From the NCBI GenBank assembly GCA_023212645.1, contig JALBYC010000002.1, forward strand, positions 930,001 to 994,000: a DNA stretch of 64,000 nucleotides, read 5' to 3'. Shown in pieces: positions 44,449 to 53,936 of the stretch. The translations under genes and the position numbers were made by a program. Source of the stretch: Farysia itapuensis (taxonomy: Eukaryota; Basidiomycota; Ustilaginomycetes; Ustilaginales; Ustilaginaceae). Each line of letters begins with the position of its first letter. The first letter of the stretch is position 1. The notes under the pieces are model-generated. The model was given only the letters and a program-made list of their open reading frames with translations, was not told where the DNA came from and did no database searches.

Positions 44449-46488
44449 ATGACGAGGGCTTTCGTGCGCAGCTTCCCTCCTCTTTTGTCTAGACGTGCTT
44501 TGAGAACAAGGACTGCTCGGCACTTGACCAGTGCTGCACCTGCCCGTGTGATGGAAGTGCATGTGAGAGACAACAGGGTTGTCCTCTCCCCTCCTAAGGA
44601 CGTCCAAAGTCTGACGTCGAGCGATGCACGATTAGCCGCCGACAGAGTTCCCGCCTTTCTCGACGAGCTCAAGGGCAAGTTCAACACAATTGTTCATTTG
44701 CAGGCCATCTCGTGTCCAGCACGTCAGCTATCCCTGCTCAGCAAACATCAAGACCTGCTTCCATTCACTTTCTCTCTTCCCGGCATTCGACATGTACAAC
44801 CCCATCCCACAGGACCGCCCGATTCACGCTGCCTTTTACTCAACATTGAAGCCGGAAAGCCTTTGCCTAGCGAGGTCCAGGCGATTCTGGACGATCATCC
44901 CTTCCTATCCCTCGTGCCCAAGTTCGATATCAATCTAGGGTGGGACAATGTAGATGCGGATCAACTGCTAGAGACGCTGCTACCCAGTGACATTGTTCAG
45001 CGTGAAGGTGTTCCAACTGGATTCACCATCGTTGCTCACATTGCTCAGCTCAACCTCATCGACGTTTACCTGCCCTTTCGTTACCTCGTCGGTCACGTCA
45101 TTCTGTCCAAGAACGCCGGCACACTCCGTACGGTCGTCAACAAGGTCGACTCGATCGACACCGAGTTTCGCTTCTTCAAGATGGAGCTCTTGGCCGGCGA
45201 GCCTGACTTTGTCGCCCATGCATCTGAATCGGATTGTACCTTCTCCTTTGACTTCCGCTCTGTGTACTGGAATTCAAGACTGCATGCTGAACACGCGCGG
45301 TTAATACAGCAGTTTCGACCAAACCAGGTCGTGGCGGACGTCATGGCAGGAGTAGGCCCCTTTGCTCTTCCCGCTGCAAAACGAGCAGTGTGGGTGCTTG
45401 CAAATGATCTCAATCCCTCGAGCTATCAAAGTTTGCTCGACAACGCTAAGTCGAACAAAGTCTTGTCGCCACAAGAGATGGAAGCAGATAGCCAAGCGCC
45501 TTTACGCACAAGCAAATTCTACGCTCAATTTGACGGAAGTGTCACACCTTATTGCATCGACGGTCGTAGATTCATCCGGGAAAGCATCGTTACAACCTGG
45601 CACAAAGCTTTCCGAGGACGACCGCGCTTGCCGTCTTCGACTCCCGGTTCGAGCAGGGAAGAACGCGACGAACAGGTCAGACTGTTTGGACGAAATGCCC
45701 TCAAGCAACAACAAAAGCGCAACCGAGATCTCAGCACCATCAAAAAAGCAGCAGAAGCAGCATCAACGACATCAGATGGGTCTCTGGCCGATCTCGAGGC
45801 CAAGATGGCGTCGTTACATGCGGGTACGAAGCAATTGGCCAGCATACCACGATGTGCGCCACGGAAACTGGTAGATCACTTTGTCATGAATTTGCCTGCA
45901 TCTGCGCTCGAATTCCTGGACGCATACCGCGGCGCGTATACCCATCTTGCCGCCTCGCTTGGGCCAGAGGGTGAGCGTCTCGTTCAGGCTGAAATTCAAC
46001 GTCGGGCCACTGACACGGACGACGACGATGACAGCCAGGAGGTGTACCCGCTGGTGCATGTCCACTGTTTTTCAAAGGAGCCCTTCCGACCGGTGGACGA
46101 TATTCTCGCGCGCGCCAATGCCGCTCTTGGCATTGCGCCAGATGCAGCCTGGCGTTTGCAGGGGGCACCTATTCAACCGCCGTCGCAAACTGCCGCACTC
46201 ACCCGCAAAGTCAGCAAACACACCGCAACGACGGCGGCGTCGTCGTCGACGACTGCAGACGCCGGCATACCCACATACCTCGCTTCCCACCCCGACTACC
46301 CCCGCTTCGCCAACACATCCTCCAACCAGGAACTCATGGATCTCCTCACCGCAGACTGGCACCAATCCGGCGCGCATCACTCGCCCGACCTGCACGTGCA
46401 CTACGTCCGTGATGTCGCACCCAACAAGCAGATGTACTGCCTCACTTTCCGTCTCCCACCACAAGTGCTTTGGGAGTCAAACCCATAG
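44449..46488 (+). CDS. TRM5: tRNA (guanine37-N1)-methyltransferase Trm5
   Basis: 679 aa from the ATG at 44449. Trm5 methylates G37 next to the anticodon, preventing +1 frameshifts. The SAM-binding core is VVADVMAGVGPFALPAAKR, followed by ANDLNPSSYQSL, the RRFI motif, the NLP motif (HFVMNLPASALEFLDAYRG) and VHCFSKE. A long Lys/Gln/Ser-rich insert (about residues 400-450) and an Ala/Thr/Ser-rich insert near 600 lengthen it relative to the yeast enzyme (about 500 aa). The first 34 residues are Arg-rich without acids (MTRAFVRSFPPLLSRRALR), a mitochondrial-type presequence. A second in-frame ATG at 44551 would remove it, suggesting dual targeting as known for yeast Trm5. Confidence 0.94.
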   Translation: MTRAFVRSFPPLLSRRALRTRTARHLTSAAPARVMEVHVRDNRVVLSPPKDVQSLTSSDARLAADRVPAFLDELKGKFNTIVHLQAISCPARQLSLLSKHQDLLPFTFSLPGIRHVQPHPTGPPDSRCLLLNIEAGKPLPSEVQAILDDHPFLSLVPKFDINLGWDNVDADQLLETLLPSDIVQREGVPTGFTIVAHIAQLNLIDVYLPFRYLVGHVILSKNAGTLRTVVNKVDSIDTEFRFFKMELLAGEPDFVAHASESDCTFSFDFRSVYWNSRLHAEHARLIQQFRPNQVVADVMAGVGPFALPAAKRAVWVLANDLNPSSYQSLLDNAKSNKVLSPQEMEADSQAPLRTSKFYAQFDGSVTPYCIDGRRFIRESIVTTWHKAFRGRPRLPSSTPGSSREERDEQVRLFGRNALKQQQKRNRDLSTIKKAAEAASTTSDGSLADLEAKMASLHAGTKQLASIPRCAPRKLVDHFVMNLPASALEFLDAYRGAYTHLAASLGPEGERLVQAEIQRRATDTDDDDDSQEVYPLVHVHCFSKEPFRPVDDILARANAALGIAPDAAWRLQGAPIQPPSQTAALTRKVSKHTATTAASSSTTADAGIPTYLASHPDYPRFANTSSNQELMDLLTADWHQSGAHHSPDLHVHYVRDVAPNKQMYCLTFRLPPQVLWESNP

Positions 46489-46568
46489 CACGCATCTTTG
46501 AATCAACATTTCCCTCTTCCTTTTTTTAGCCCATATCATCATCGCAAAAATCTATTGTATGGGTGACC

Positions 46569-49500
46569 TTACGCGTATCGATCGACGTGCGGGCCGCTTG
46601 GATAGTAGGTGGATACGGAAGGCCGCTCCATGTATAAGCTGTTGAGACGGTGACCAGACTGCGGAGGTTGTAACCCGTGATTTGCATCCCATGACTGTGG
46701 CTGTTGCTGGTAAAACTGTTGCTGCTGGTGCTGGTGCTGTGGAAGCAACGGTCGGTGTCCAATGGCGCCGTTGGAATCTGTATCAGACGCCGAGCCACCA
46801 ACACTGCTGCCACGACCACTGCCAGCCAGTTTCTTGAACAGTCCCGACTGCTCCAACTCTGAGCTGTAGTCCTTGCCCAGCAGCTGGGCGACCACCTTGG
46901 CTTGGCCGACACCGAGGGCGTACGTCTCGCCGTACTTGACCAGACTCCAGAAGATCAGCTCCAGATCGTCGCGCAGGGCGGCCAAGTGCGATTCAGGGTC
47001 GATCTGCGCGCGAAGCGCAGGATCCAAGTCGAGCGCACATTCCATCTCGTCCTCAACACTGGCGCTGATACCAGCTGTCGACATGTTCTGGTCTGGCTCG
47101 GCGGCGGGGTGTGGGTTGTATGGCGTGCCTCCAATGACGGGCGAGGCGGTGGTGGAACTGAATCTTTCAGGATGAGCCCGCTTGAGCTTCACATACACCC
47201 GAGTGGCTTCCGTCTTGACCTTCTTGTACTGTCGAGCAGTCGCTCGTCCCGCCAGCACGATCATCAGCGTCAAAAGCGAGCCGACTTGCAGCAAGTCGAC
47301 ACGCGCAGCAACAAAGGTCTTGATGATGCCGATAATGTGGTGAGCCGCCATGGCCGCTTTGCGCGCCGACTCGGCAACGTGGTGCGCCACAGGTTCGTGG
47401 AGCGAGATAAAGCTGCCATGCATCAAAGCATGTGCCATGACGAGCTGGTTGGTCATCAGACTAATCTGCTTGCTCGGTCGGTAGTTGACACCATCGTTGA
47501 GATACGTCGGCTCCGAATGACCGCACGCCTGCAGCATTGGATCAAAGTCAGACAACTCACGCCACTTGACGGGAACACTCTGGAGCATCGCCCCAATTGT
47601 GGCATCCAACCGGTGGAAAGCGGGCGAGAGTACGGCCCCAACACTAGCCTCCAGATCCAGTCTCGACATGTGACTAACACATCGCGAATGCAATATCGCT
47701 GCCTTTAGGTGGAGAAGGGCCGGATCGTAGTGCATCTCGACAAACAGATTTGGCGACTCTAAGGTTTGTCGGGGACGGTAGATGAGGTCAGGACTAGCAT
47801 TGATAAAGTCATCGAACGCACCGGGCAGCTCGGTCTTGATATCGAGATCGTCAATGTTCTGTGCCCAATGGGTAGACGAGCATGCTGCTCTATCGCTGTA
47901 GAAGCAGTTCCAGAAGAGACGAATGCGTTCTTCGTGCTCGAGCGCCGTGGCTGCTGGAGGCTTGATGATCGCACGATACACCGCAGGCTTGACATGACGG
48001 CCTCCGTTTCGATCTTGGCTCGGTTGACCATAGTCGCGGATCGGAGGCAGCCGATTTAGCTCCATACCCTTGGTAAGGGAAGAGTAGCCGCCAGAAGACA
48101 TCCAAGCTTCAAAGGACTGGTCGTTGATGTAGTGATAGGCAACAAGAAGGGCCTGTATCTGGGCAGCTTCTTCAAAGGACCCTTCCGAGCAGGCCTTTTG
48201 GATTTGTGCTTGGGCGCGTTTGGCATGGAAGGAGGCGGCGTTCTTGGCAATTTGACGTTTGTCAGTGCTGATCCGACCCACGTTTGCATTGTCTTGTGGG
48301 AGATGATGGAGGTCGGACGGGCGCATACGTGGATAAGCATGCGCAAAGATACCGTGCAGCACACCACGGCTCGGAAAGCGCGGATGCTGTGGTCCATGAG
48401 AAAGTCTCTCCATGAACTTTGCCGGGTGGATAAAGAGGGACTGTGCCGTCGCTTTCTCAAAGTAGATGTTGACCAGCTGTGTGACAATGTTTGGTGGGGG
48501 AAAGTCAGCAGGCCAGGAGGTCATCATGAGCTCAAGCAGAGGCGAGGCGAGATCCTGGTCCAGCTCGTCTTGCACCTCGCTAACATTGGCTTGCTTGTAA
48601 GCCAAATCATTGATCGACATACGAGCGTTGGGTTGATGCGGTGGCGGGTACCCATTACTGCCAGGGGCAAGACGCGAGGTAGGGGAGCCGTTGAGCGCAG
48701 GATCTAGAACGGCGAGGCTGTTGTGGTGCAGACCCGTGGCGGCAGCAGCAGCAGCAGCGACGGCAGCAGCAGCGTGCTGCTGGTAGTCAAAGTTGGCCCC
48801 CTCGCCGGAGGGCATACTTGTAGCGAGCATATGCGCAATGGCAAGCTCATCCTTCGAGGGGTTTCGGTCGGCTTGGTCGCCGCCGTCTTGCTGCTGTTGA
48901 CGAAAGGCATTGGCGAGGTGAGTGCTCTGACCATGTATAGCGCCAGTGACAGAAGCAAGCTGGCTCCTGAGCTGTTCGATCTCGTACTGCATGCTGGCGA
49001 CCTGGTCGTATGTCTGCTCGTCGGTTCTACGTTTCCTTTTCGCGCTATTACCGGCGTGGGGAGAGCTGCGATCCATGGACTCGTTCTCCGCGCCAGTTCC
49101 GCCCGAAGAACGACGATTCGATCTCTGCGAAATGGCGAGATATACACATGCAGGCATATGGTCTGGCAGAGCCTCTCCATCTGATGGGGCATGTGAATCG
49201 CCTTTCTTCTTGCCCTTGGCTTTGTTCTGAGACATACGAAACTTGATCTGCCAGCCTTTAGTACATTGCCCACAGACGGGTTTTTGCCCATCGCACTTGA
49301 GCTTTCGTGCACGGCAGCTCTGACATGCCTTGTTTCTGCCTAGATGCGTGCCAAAGGGAGATGTGTTGTCCCCAGGGGAGGAAGGTTCGGACATCGAAGC
49401 AGTTGCGCTGATCCCGGTCGCGACCGCTGGCGAGGGGAAATCGCTTCCCCCATCCGCTCTGGCCGAGAAAGGCATGGCTGGTACTCCTCTTGCGTTTGTG

Positions 49501-49703
49501 GCAGCTGCTACTGCCTCGAGAGCTGCGCGTGCTTCTGCATGGGACGAGCGTACCGGCGTATTGAACGCATTCTGTTGAGCGTAGTGCCATTGTGACGGCT
49601 GCGCATGCTGGCGCAGTGATCCACGCAGCTGGTCTCCGTCGTCTACCTCTTCGATCTTGTATTGCTGGTGAGCGCCATACGCTCCAGCAGGCTGGTCGTC
49701 CAT
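46569..49703 (-). CDS. Zn2Cys6 transcription factor, full-length member of a tandem pair
   Basis: 1,044 aa from the ATG at 49703 (MDDQPAGAYGAHQQYK); the upstream frame has no ATG matching the paralogue. The zinc cluster uses C127, C130, C137, C144, C147 and C186 (CQSCRARKLKCDGQKPVCGQC, the last cysteine in PACVYL), with an unusual 38-residue Lys-rich loop before the last cysteine. A coiled coil follows (QYEIEQLRSQLASVTGAIHG), then an acidic-flanked conserved block (SKDELAIAHMLATSMPSGEG), an Ala run, and the fungal-specific regulatory domain from about residue 400 (LLELMMTSWPADFPPPNIV, IFAHAYPRMR). The tail is Gln-rich. It shares N-terminal and DNA-binding sequence with the short gene just upstream. 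Targets unknown. Convergent with TRM5 (80 bp). Confidence 0.92.
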   Translation of the reverse strand: MDDQPAGAYGAHQQYKIEEVDDGDQLRGSLRQHAQPSQWHYAQQNAFNTPVRSSHAEARAALEAVAAATNARGVPAMPFSARADGGSDFPSPAVATGISATASMSEPSSPGDNTSPFGTHLGRNKACQSCRARKLKCDGQKPVCGQCTKGWQIKFRMSQNKAKGKKKGDSHAPSDGEALPDHMPACVYLAISQRSNRRSSGGTGAENESMDRSSPHAGNSAKRKRRTDEQTYDQVASMQYEIEQLRSQLASVTGAIHGQSTHLANAFRQQQQDGGDQADRNPSKDELAIAHMLATSMPSGEGANFDYQQHAAAAVAAAAAAATGLHHNSLAVLDPALNGSPTSRLAPGSNGYPPPHQPNARMSINDLAYKQANVSEVQDELDQDLASPLLELMMTSWPADFPPPNIVTQLVNIYFEKATAQSLFIHPAKFMERLSHGPQHPRFPSRGVLHGIFAHAYPRMRPSDLHHLPQDNANVGRISTDKRQIAKNAASFHAKRAQAQIQKACSEGSFEEAAQIQALLVAYHYINDQSFEAWMSSGGYSSLTKGMELNRLPPIRDYGQPSQDRNGGRHVKPAVYRAIIKPPAATALEHEERIRLFWNCFYSDRAACSSTHWAQNIDDLDIKTELPGAFDDFINASPDLIYRPRQTLESPNLFVEMHYDPALLHLKAAILHSRCVSHMSRLDLEASVGAVLSPAFHRLDATIGAMLQSVPVKWRELSDFDPMLQACGHSEPTYLNDGVNYRPSKQISLMTNQLVMAHALMHGSFISLHEPVAHHVAESARKAAMAAHHIIGIIKTFVAARVDLLQVGSLLTLMIVLAGRATARQYKKVKTEATRVYVKLKRAHPERFSSTTASPVIGGTPYNPHPAAEPDQNMSTAGISASVEDEMECALDLDPALRAQIDPESHLAALRDDLELIFWSLVKYGETYALGVGQAKVVAQLLGKDYSSELEQSGLFKKLAGSGRGSSVGGSASDTDSNGAIGHRPLLPQHQHQQQQFYQQQPQSWDANHGLQPPQSGHRLNSLYMERPSVSTYYPSGPHVDRYA

Positions 49704-49930
49704 GGTGCGGCAGTATGGGAGGGTGTTGGTTACGAAATCGGATCTCGGCCAACATTTGGCGCACAAAAGGAATTCATGAGATTGGCGGGACCCTTGATTT
49801 GTCAGTTACAGACTTGCAGCCCTACCTCACTTCAACAATGGTAGTGCTCATATGGACATTGACAGCGCGAGATACAAGGAAAGAACGGAACTAGCAGTGA
49901 AAGGAAAACTATGCTTTGCTCTTGTGGTGC

Positions 49931-51055
49931 TCAGCTGCTTTGCACATCCGCATTTGGCTGGGTAGAATCGGTCCCGCTGACGGCGTCAGTAGTGGTGGGC
50001 GGAGCGGCAGATGATTCGTTGAGCGCGGGATCAAAGACGTCTACGTTGTCGTCGTTCAAGCTAGCGGCAGCAGCGGCGGCGACGGCGGCAGCATGCTGTT
50101 GATAGTCGAAAGAAGTAGTCGATGAGGACGAGCCTTCGCCCGATGGCATGCTTGTAGCAAGCATATGGGCAATAGCAAGTTCGTCTTTCGAAGGAAGTCT
50201 GTCACCTTGATCGCCGCCGTCCTGCTGCTGCTGGCGTTGATTCTGCAAGGCATTGGCTAGATTGGCGGACTGTCCATCTACGACACCTGTGACCTGGGCA
50301 AGCTGCCTCCTGAGACGAGCCACCTCGGCCTGCAGACGCGCAATTTGCTCCTCGGGATTTTCATCCGCCCTCTTTCTCTTTTTGGCGGGAGTGGTAGAGG
50401 TGCTTGCAGGAGCACTGGGACCGGGCGAATCGTGGTCCATCGAGTCATCACCGGCGAGACGTGCAGACCGCGTAGAGCCTCGCTGCGAGATGGGCAGATA
50501 CTCGCAAGCAGGCATGTAGTCAGGCAGACCTTCTCCTTCCGATTGAGCAGGAGACTCGCCCTTCTTCTTGCTCTTTGCCTTGTTCTGCGCCATGCGGAAC
50601 TTGATCTGCCATCCCTTGGCACACTGTCCGCAAACCGGTCTCTGTCCATCGCATTTCAGCTTTCGTGCTCGACAGCTTTGGCAGGCCTTGTTCCGGCCAA
50701 GGTGCGTGCTAAAGGGAGAACTAGATACGCCTGGCGACGACGGTTCGGACGTCGAGGCAGAAGCAGCTGCCGCAGCCGCCACCGCAGCGGCCGGCGACTG
50801 TGCCGAGGCCGGAGGCGACATCTGGATCTTACCCGCGTTGGCCGCAGCTGCTACAGCCTCGAGAGCAGCTTGAGCCTCGGCATGAGAGGAACGCACAGGC
50901 GTGCTGAACGCATTCTGTCGCGGTTGGTTACGGTGACGTGTTTGCTCCTGATGGTAGGTCGGAGGCTGGGAGTCGTGCAGCTGTTCAAGGTCTTCTTCAC
51001 CATCGCCCTTTGCTTGCTGATACGAGTCGTACGTGACGGAATGCTGATCGTCCAT
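49931..51055 (-). CDS. Short Zn2Cys6 paralogue lacking the regulatory domain
   Basis: 374 aa from the ATG at 51055 (MDDQHSVTYDSYQQAK). It matches its neighbour at 46569-49703 almost block for block: NAFSTPVRSSHAEAQAALEA, a complete zinc cluster (C125, C128, C135, C142, C145, C184) with the same 38-residue loop, a coiled coil (LQAEVARLRRQLAQVTG), GQSANLANAL, and LPSKDELAIAHMLATSMPSG. It then stops after VFDPALNESS and a Thr/Ser tail, at about where the neighbour continues into its regulatory domain. The frame is clean, with an ordinary stop and no sign of decay, and the 227 bp after it contain no leftover regulatory domain. Probably an intact short factor that could dimerise with, or compete against, the long form. 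A smaller ancestral gene is the alternative. Confidence 0.88.
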   Translation of the reverse strand: MDDQHSVTYDSYQQAKGDGEEDLEQLHDSQPPTYHQEQTRHRNQPRQNAFSTPVRSSHAEAQAALEAVAAAANAGKIQMSPPASAQSPAAAVAAAAAASASTSEPSSPGVSSSPFSTHLGRNKACQSCRARKLKCDGQRPVCGQCAKGWQIKFRMAQNKAKSKKKGESPAQSEGEGLPDYMPACEYLPISQRGSTRSARLAGDDSMDHDSPGPSAPASTSTTPAKKRKRADENPEEQIARLQAEVARLRRQLAQVTGVVDGQSANLANALQNQRQQQQDGGDQGDRLPSKDELAIAHMLATSMPSGEGSSSSTTSFDYQQHAAAVAAAAAASLNDDNVDVFDPALNESSAAPPTTTDAVSGTDSTQPNADVQSS

Positions 51056-51507
51056 GATGATGGTCTCGCGCTACGGATTCGGGACTCGGCTTAATGGGAG
51101 ACGGGACTCGGCCTATTTGATGTCGACGAAACTGCGATGGAGGTGCAAGCTTGAGCGAACACACGAATGGCGATTCGAGTGGAAAATCGTACTTGCGGCG
51201 TGGCTTGGTGTTTGCAGCAAAAGCGTGAGCGCGTGTGGATGGAATGAAAGGACGAAAGAAGCAGGAGGCTGGGAAGGTAGGAATGACTGAGTGAGTGTGA
51301 GTGTGAGACTGTGAGTTCGTTCCATCCACACCCGAGATTTTCCTCTCGCCTTCTCGCACGATAGAAACGCCATCATGTCAGATTGTGACCCCACGGGGTC
51401 CATTTCTAGATTTCTCGGATCTTTGCGCCTTTCCATCATCATACGATGGCCACAATGCTAGCCACATAGCTCAGCAGACCTACTTCACCTTGATCGCTAC
51501 TCACAGG
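51056..51507. promoter_or_regulatory. Shared intergenic region between the short zinc-cluster gene and the seven-TM gene
   Basis: 452 bp between divergent starts. It holds a GA/GT-rich simple stretch near 51287-51315. No gene recognised. Confidence 0.5.
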
Positions 51508-53805
51508 ATGCTGGCCCGTACTCGCGCATGCACCGTGCTGGTGTCATGTGTGGCGCTGCTTCTGGTTGTCCTGTGTCTGGCTAGTCCAGTCGTTGGCGTT
51601 CCGGAACGCAGGTACAACCGTGTAGTTGCAACGGCTACCGCTGCCCCTCTACTGCCTCGCGAACTGATCAACATGGAGTGGAAAGAGCAGCAGCAACGTA
51701 TTCATGGACGACAACAGGCAGCTGCCTCCACCGCCACCGGCAGTTATGAATTGCCCACAGCTGCTGTCTCGATCGATGGACAGCCCTTGCCAACGACCTC
51801 GGCTGATCCTCTGCTTGCTCTCATGCCCGACTTTGCCTTCAGTATGCCCGCACAGATCGTAGTCGACGGCATCAATGTCGCTCTCGTCTCTGTCCTCGTC
51901 ATCCATCTCTTGTTCACTGTGCAATACCATTTCCCACTCAGTCGCAAGAACTTCTATCTCCAAGCCTCTAGCTCGGCAATGCTTCTTATCAGTCTCAGTG
52001 TCACCATTCACATCATCTTGCAGCAGCTCGAGGACGACAGCAAGAGATATCCCTTCATGTTCCCTTACATTGGCGTCCAATTACCGCCGGGCGACGATTC
52101 GTGGACTGAAGCGCAGACTGTATTCTATCTGCTGATGCGTGCTATCACCACGGCACTGATTCACATTACACACATCCAATTTCTCACGCTCCTCTTTCCC
52201 TCTGCGCTCGAGGCTCGTTTGATTCTGTGGATGCTCGGACCGCTGGCCATTATCAACTCGGGAATGGAGTTTACTGCCCTCGCAGACGACGATGACCTCA
52301 AGACGACCGACCTGGGCGATGCGATCCGCAATATCTGCAACAGTACGCTCACTCTTCTTTACACTGCTGCGCTCATCATCTGGGGCCTGTTGGTCAACCG
52401 TCAGCGCGCATGGAGGGCGGGCGGAGGCACTGCTTCTTTTGGCTGCGGCTCTGTCGGTCTGGCTCTCATCAACACCGCCATCAGCTTTACAGAGATCAAG
52501 TACGATCGTCTCTGGTGGCTGCCCAATGTCTGCTGGACTCTGACCATCTGGCAAAGCTGGCTCGGATTCTGGTGGTGGGTATCGAGCGGTATGGGTATTG
52601 GCGAAGTCGAGGACCGCCAAGAGAGACTGGAGCGTAAGCGCAAGCGCGAAGAGCGCAAGCAGCGCAAACTTGAAAAACAGCGCAAGAAACTCGCTTCGCT
52701 CGCATCAGGCGACAATGCTCGTGGCGAGGGACACAGCTCGCAGTACGACTCAAGCTCTATACCCGGCTTGAATGGCTTTATGCGCTTCAAAGATCGAGTG
52801 GTGAGCGAAACGACTGGGTCCAATACCCTGACACGTCGTTGGCGTCGTCAAACTGCCAACGCATCTGATGACGCTTCGCGCCCCACCAACAGTCAGGACG
52901 AGATCGAGCTCAACCAGATCCACATCAGTGACGACAATGAGCCGAAGCCGGCACAGGCACCTGCAAACGATCTAGAAGCTCCCTTGACTACGGTCTCGGT
53001 CGACGCAGGCGAGACTGGCCAAGTCGAGCCAAATGCCAATGTTGAAGATGGCCGCACTACAGCTGGAGGTACCAATTCCAGCGACACACATCCCACGGCC
53101 TCTTCAGTCACAGGCTGGATGACGGCCGCAGCTCAGCGATTCATCAATCATCAGCCCAACTTTATCAAGGCGAGATTCCGCAGACTGCGACTGGCCCACG
53201 TTGCTGCTGCTCGACGTGCAGCTCACGAACAGAGTGCGCTACGTGAACAGGTGCTCAACTCGTCCCGCATCACGGGCCCAGGTCTGCGACACATGATGTT
53301 TGATCGATCCGGCTCGCTTCCTGCCGGCATGGAGGGCAGTATGGACACAGGCGGACCAGACTCGACCACACTCGGTCAGATTGGCTCCCTAGCATTCAGC
53401 CCCTCGACGCGCAGCTCCAACGACATCAGAGCAGACAGCTTCGCCGGCAACACAGGAGGTCCAAACGCGTCTTCCCGCCGACGGCTGAGTTCAGCGGAGA
53501 GCAATTCATCCCTTCGACATCTGGCTCAGCGTGCAGACGCAATAGCTCGCAACGTCGACCTTGCTAGCACTCCGCAAGTCCAAGAGACCGACGCAGCGGA
53601 CGAAGAGTGGGTAGACGAAGAGCCAACATCGCCTGCTGCGTCGAACCCTCACACCGTCACTCCAGATCCTGCTCGAGAGCGTCCAAAGTCTGACAGTGGC
53701 AGTGATGACCAAGACGGCGGGCAGACACAAGGGGAAAGCTCCAGCTGGCTCTGGCGTGGAGGACTCAAACAGATCCGTCTACGCGACCGTACCACCTACG
53801 ACTAA
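51508..53805 (+). CDS. Seven-transmembrane protein with signal peptide and long cytoplasmic tail, unknown function
   Basis: 765 aa from the ATG at 51508; the frame upstream has no ATG. A cleavable signal peptide is likely at residues 1-31 (MLARTRACTVLVSCVALLLV). A short extracellular region precedes seven hydrophobic segments between about residues 120 and 370, including VDGINVALVSVLVIHLLF, SSAMLLISLSVTIHIILQ, FYLLMRAITTALIHITHIQF, LILWMLGPLAIINSG, LTLLYTAALIIWGLLV and a Trp-rich last segment (WLGFWWWVSSG). Then comes a strongly basic helix (RQERLERKRKREERKQRKL) and about 370 residues of Ser/Thr/Asp-rich disordered tail. The topology resembles a G-protein-coupled receptor or other seven-TM sensor, but I recognise no family signature, so receptor function is inference. 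Divergent from the short zinc-cluster gene; tandem with UBP14. Confidence 0.78.
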   Translation: MLARTRACTVLVSCVALLLVVLCLASPVVGVPERRYNRVVATATAAPLLPRELINMEWKEQQQRIHGRQQAAASTATGSYELPTAAVSIDGQPLPTTSADPLLALMPDFAFSMPAQIVVDGINVALVSVLVIHLLFTVQYHFPLSRKNFYLQASSSAMLLISLSVTIHIILQQLEDDSKRYPFMFPYIGVQLPPGDDSWTEAQTVFYLLMRAITTALIHITHIQFLTLLFPSALEARLILWMLGPLAIINSGMEFTALADDDDLKTTDLGDAIRNICNSTLTLLYTAALIIWGLLVNRQRAWRAGGGTASFGCGSVGLALINTAISFTEIKYDRLWWLPNVCWTLTIWQSWLGFWWWVSSGMGIGEVEDRQERLERKRKREERKQRKLEKQRKKLASLASGDNARGEGHSSQYDSSSIPGLNGFMRFKDRVVSETTGSNTLTRRWRRQTANASDDASRPTNSQDEIELNQIHISDDNEPKPAQAPANDLEAPLTTVSVDAGETGQVEPNANVEDGRTTAGGTNSSDTHPTASSVTGWMTAAAQRFINHQPNFIKARFRRLRLAHVAAARRAAHEQSALREQVLNSSRITGPGLRHMMFDRSGSLPAGMEGSMDTGGPDSTTLGQIGSLAFSPSTRSSNDIRADSFAGNTGGPNASSRRRLSSAESNSSLRHLAQRADAIARNVDLASTPQVQETDAADEEWVDEEPTSPAASNPHTVTPDPARERPKSDSGSDDQDGGQTQGESSSWLWRGGLKQIRLRDRTTYD

Positions 53806-53936
53806 ACCTCCGATGTAATTCAGCAGTAGCACGTATAGCCCTGTGATGTTGGAGTGTGAGTGTGCAATTTGGCTTGGATGTCGTGTGTGCCTCCACACTG
53901 GTTTTTGTAGCGGTGCTTTCTGTGCTTCTGACTTCC

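Noticed and set aside
49704..49930. Remnant of a regulatory domain after the short zinc-cluster gene
   Set aside because: The 227 bp contain no sequence resembling the regulatory domain of the long paralogue, so the short gene is not simply interrupted by a point mutation.
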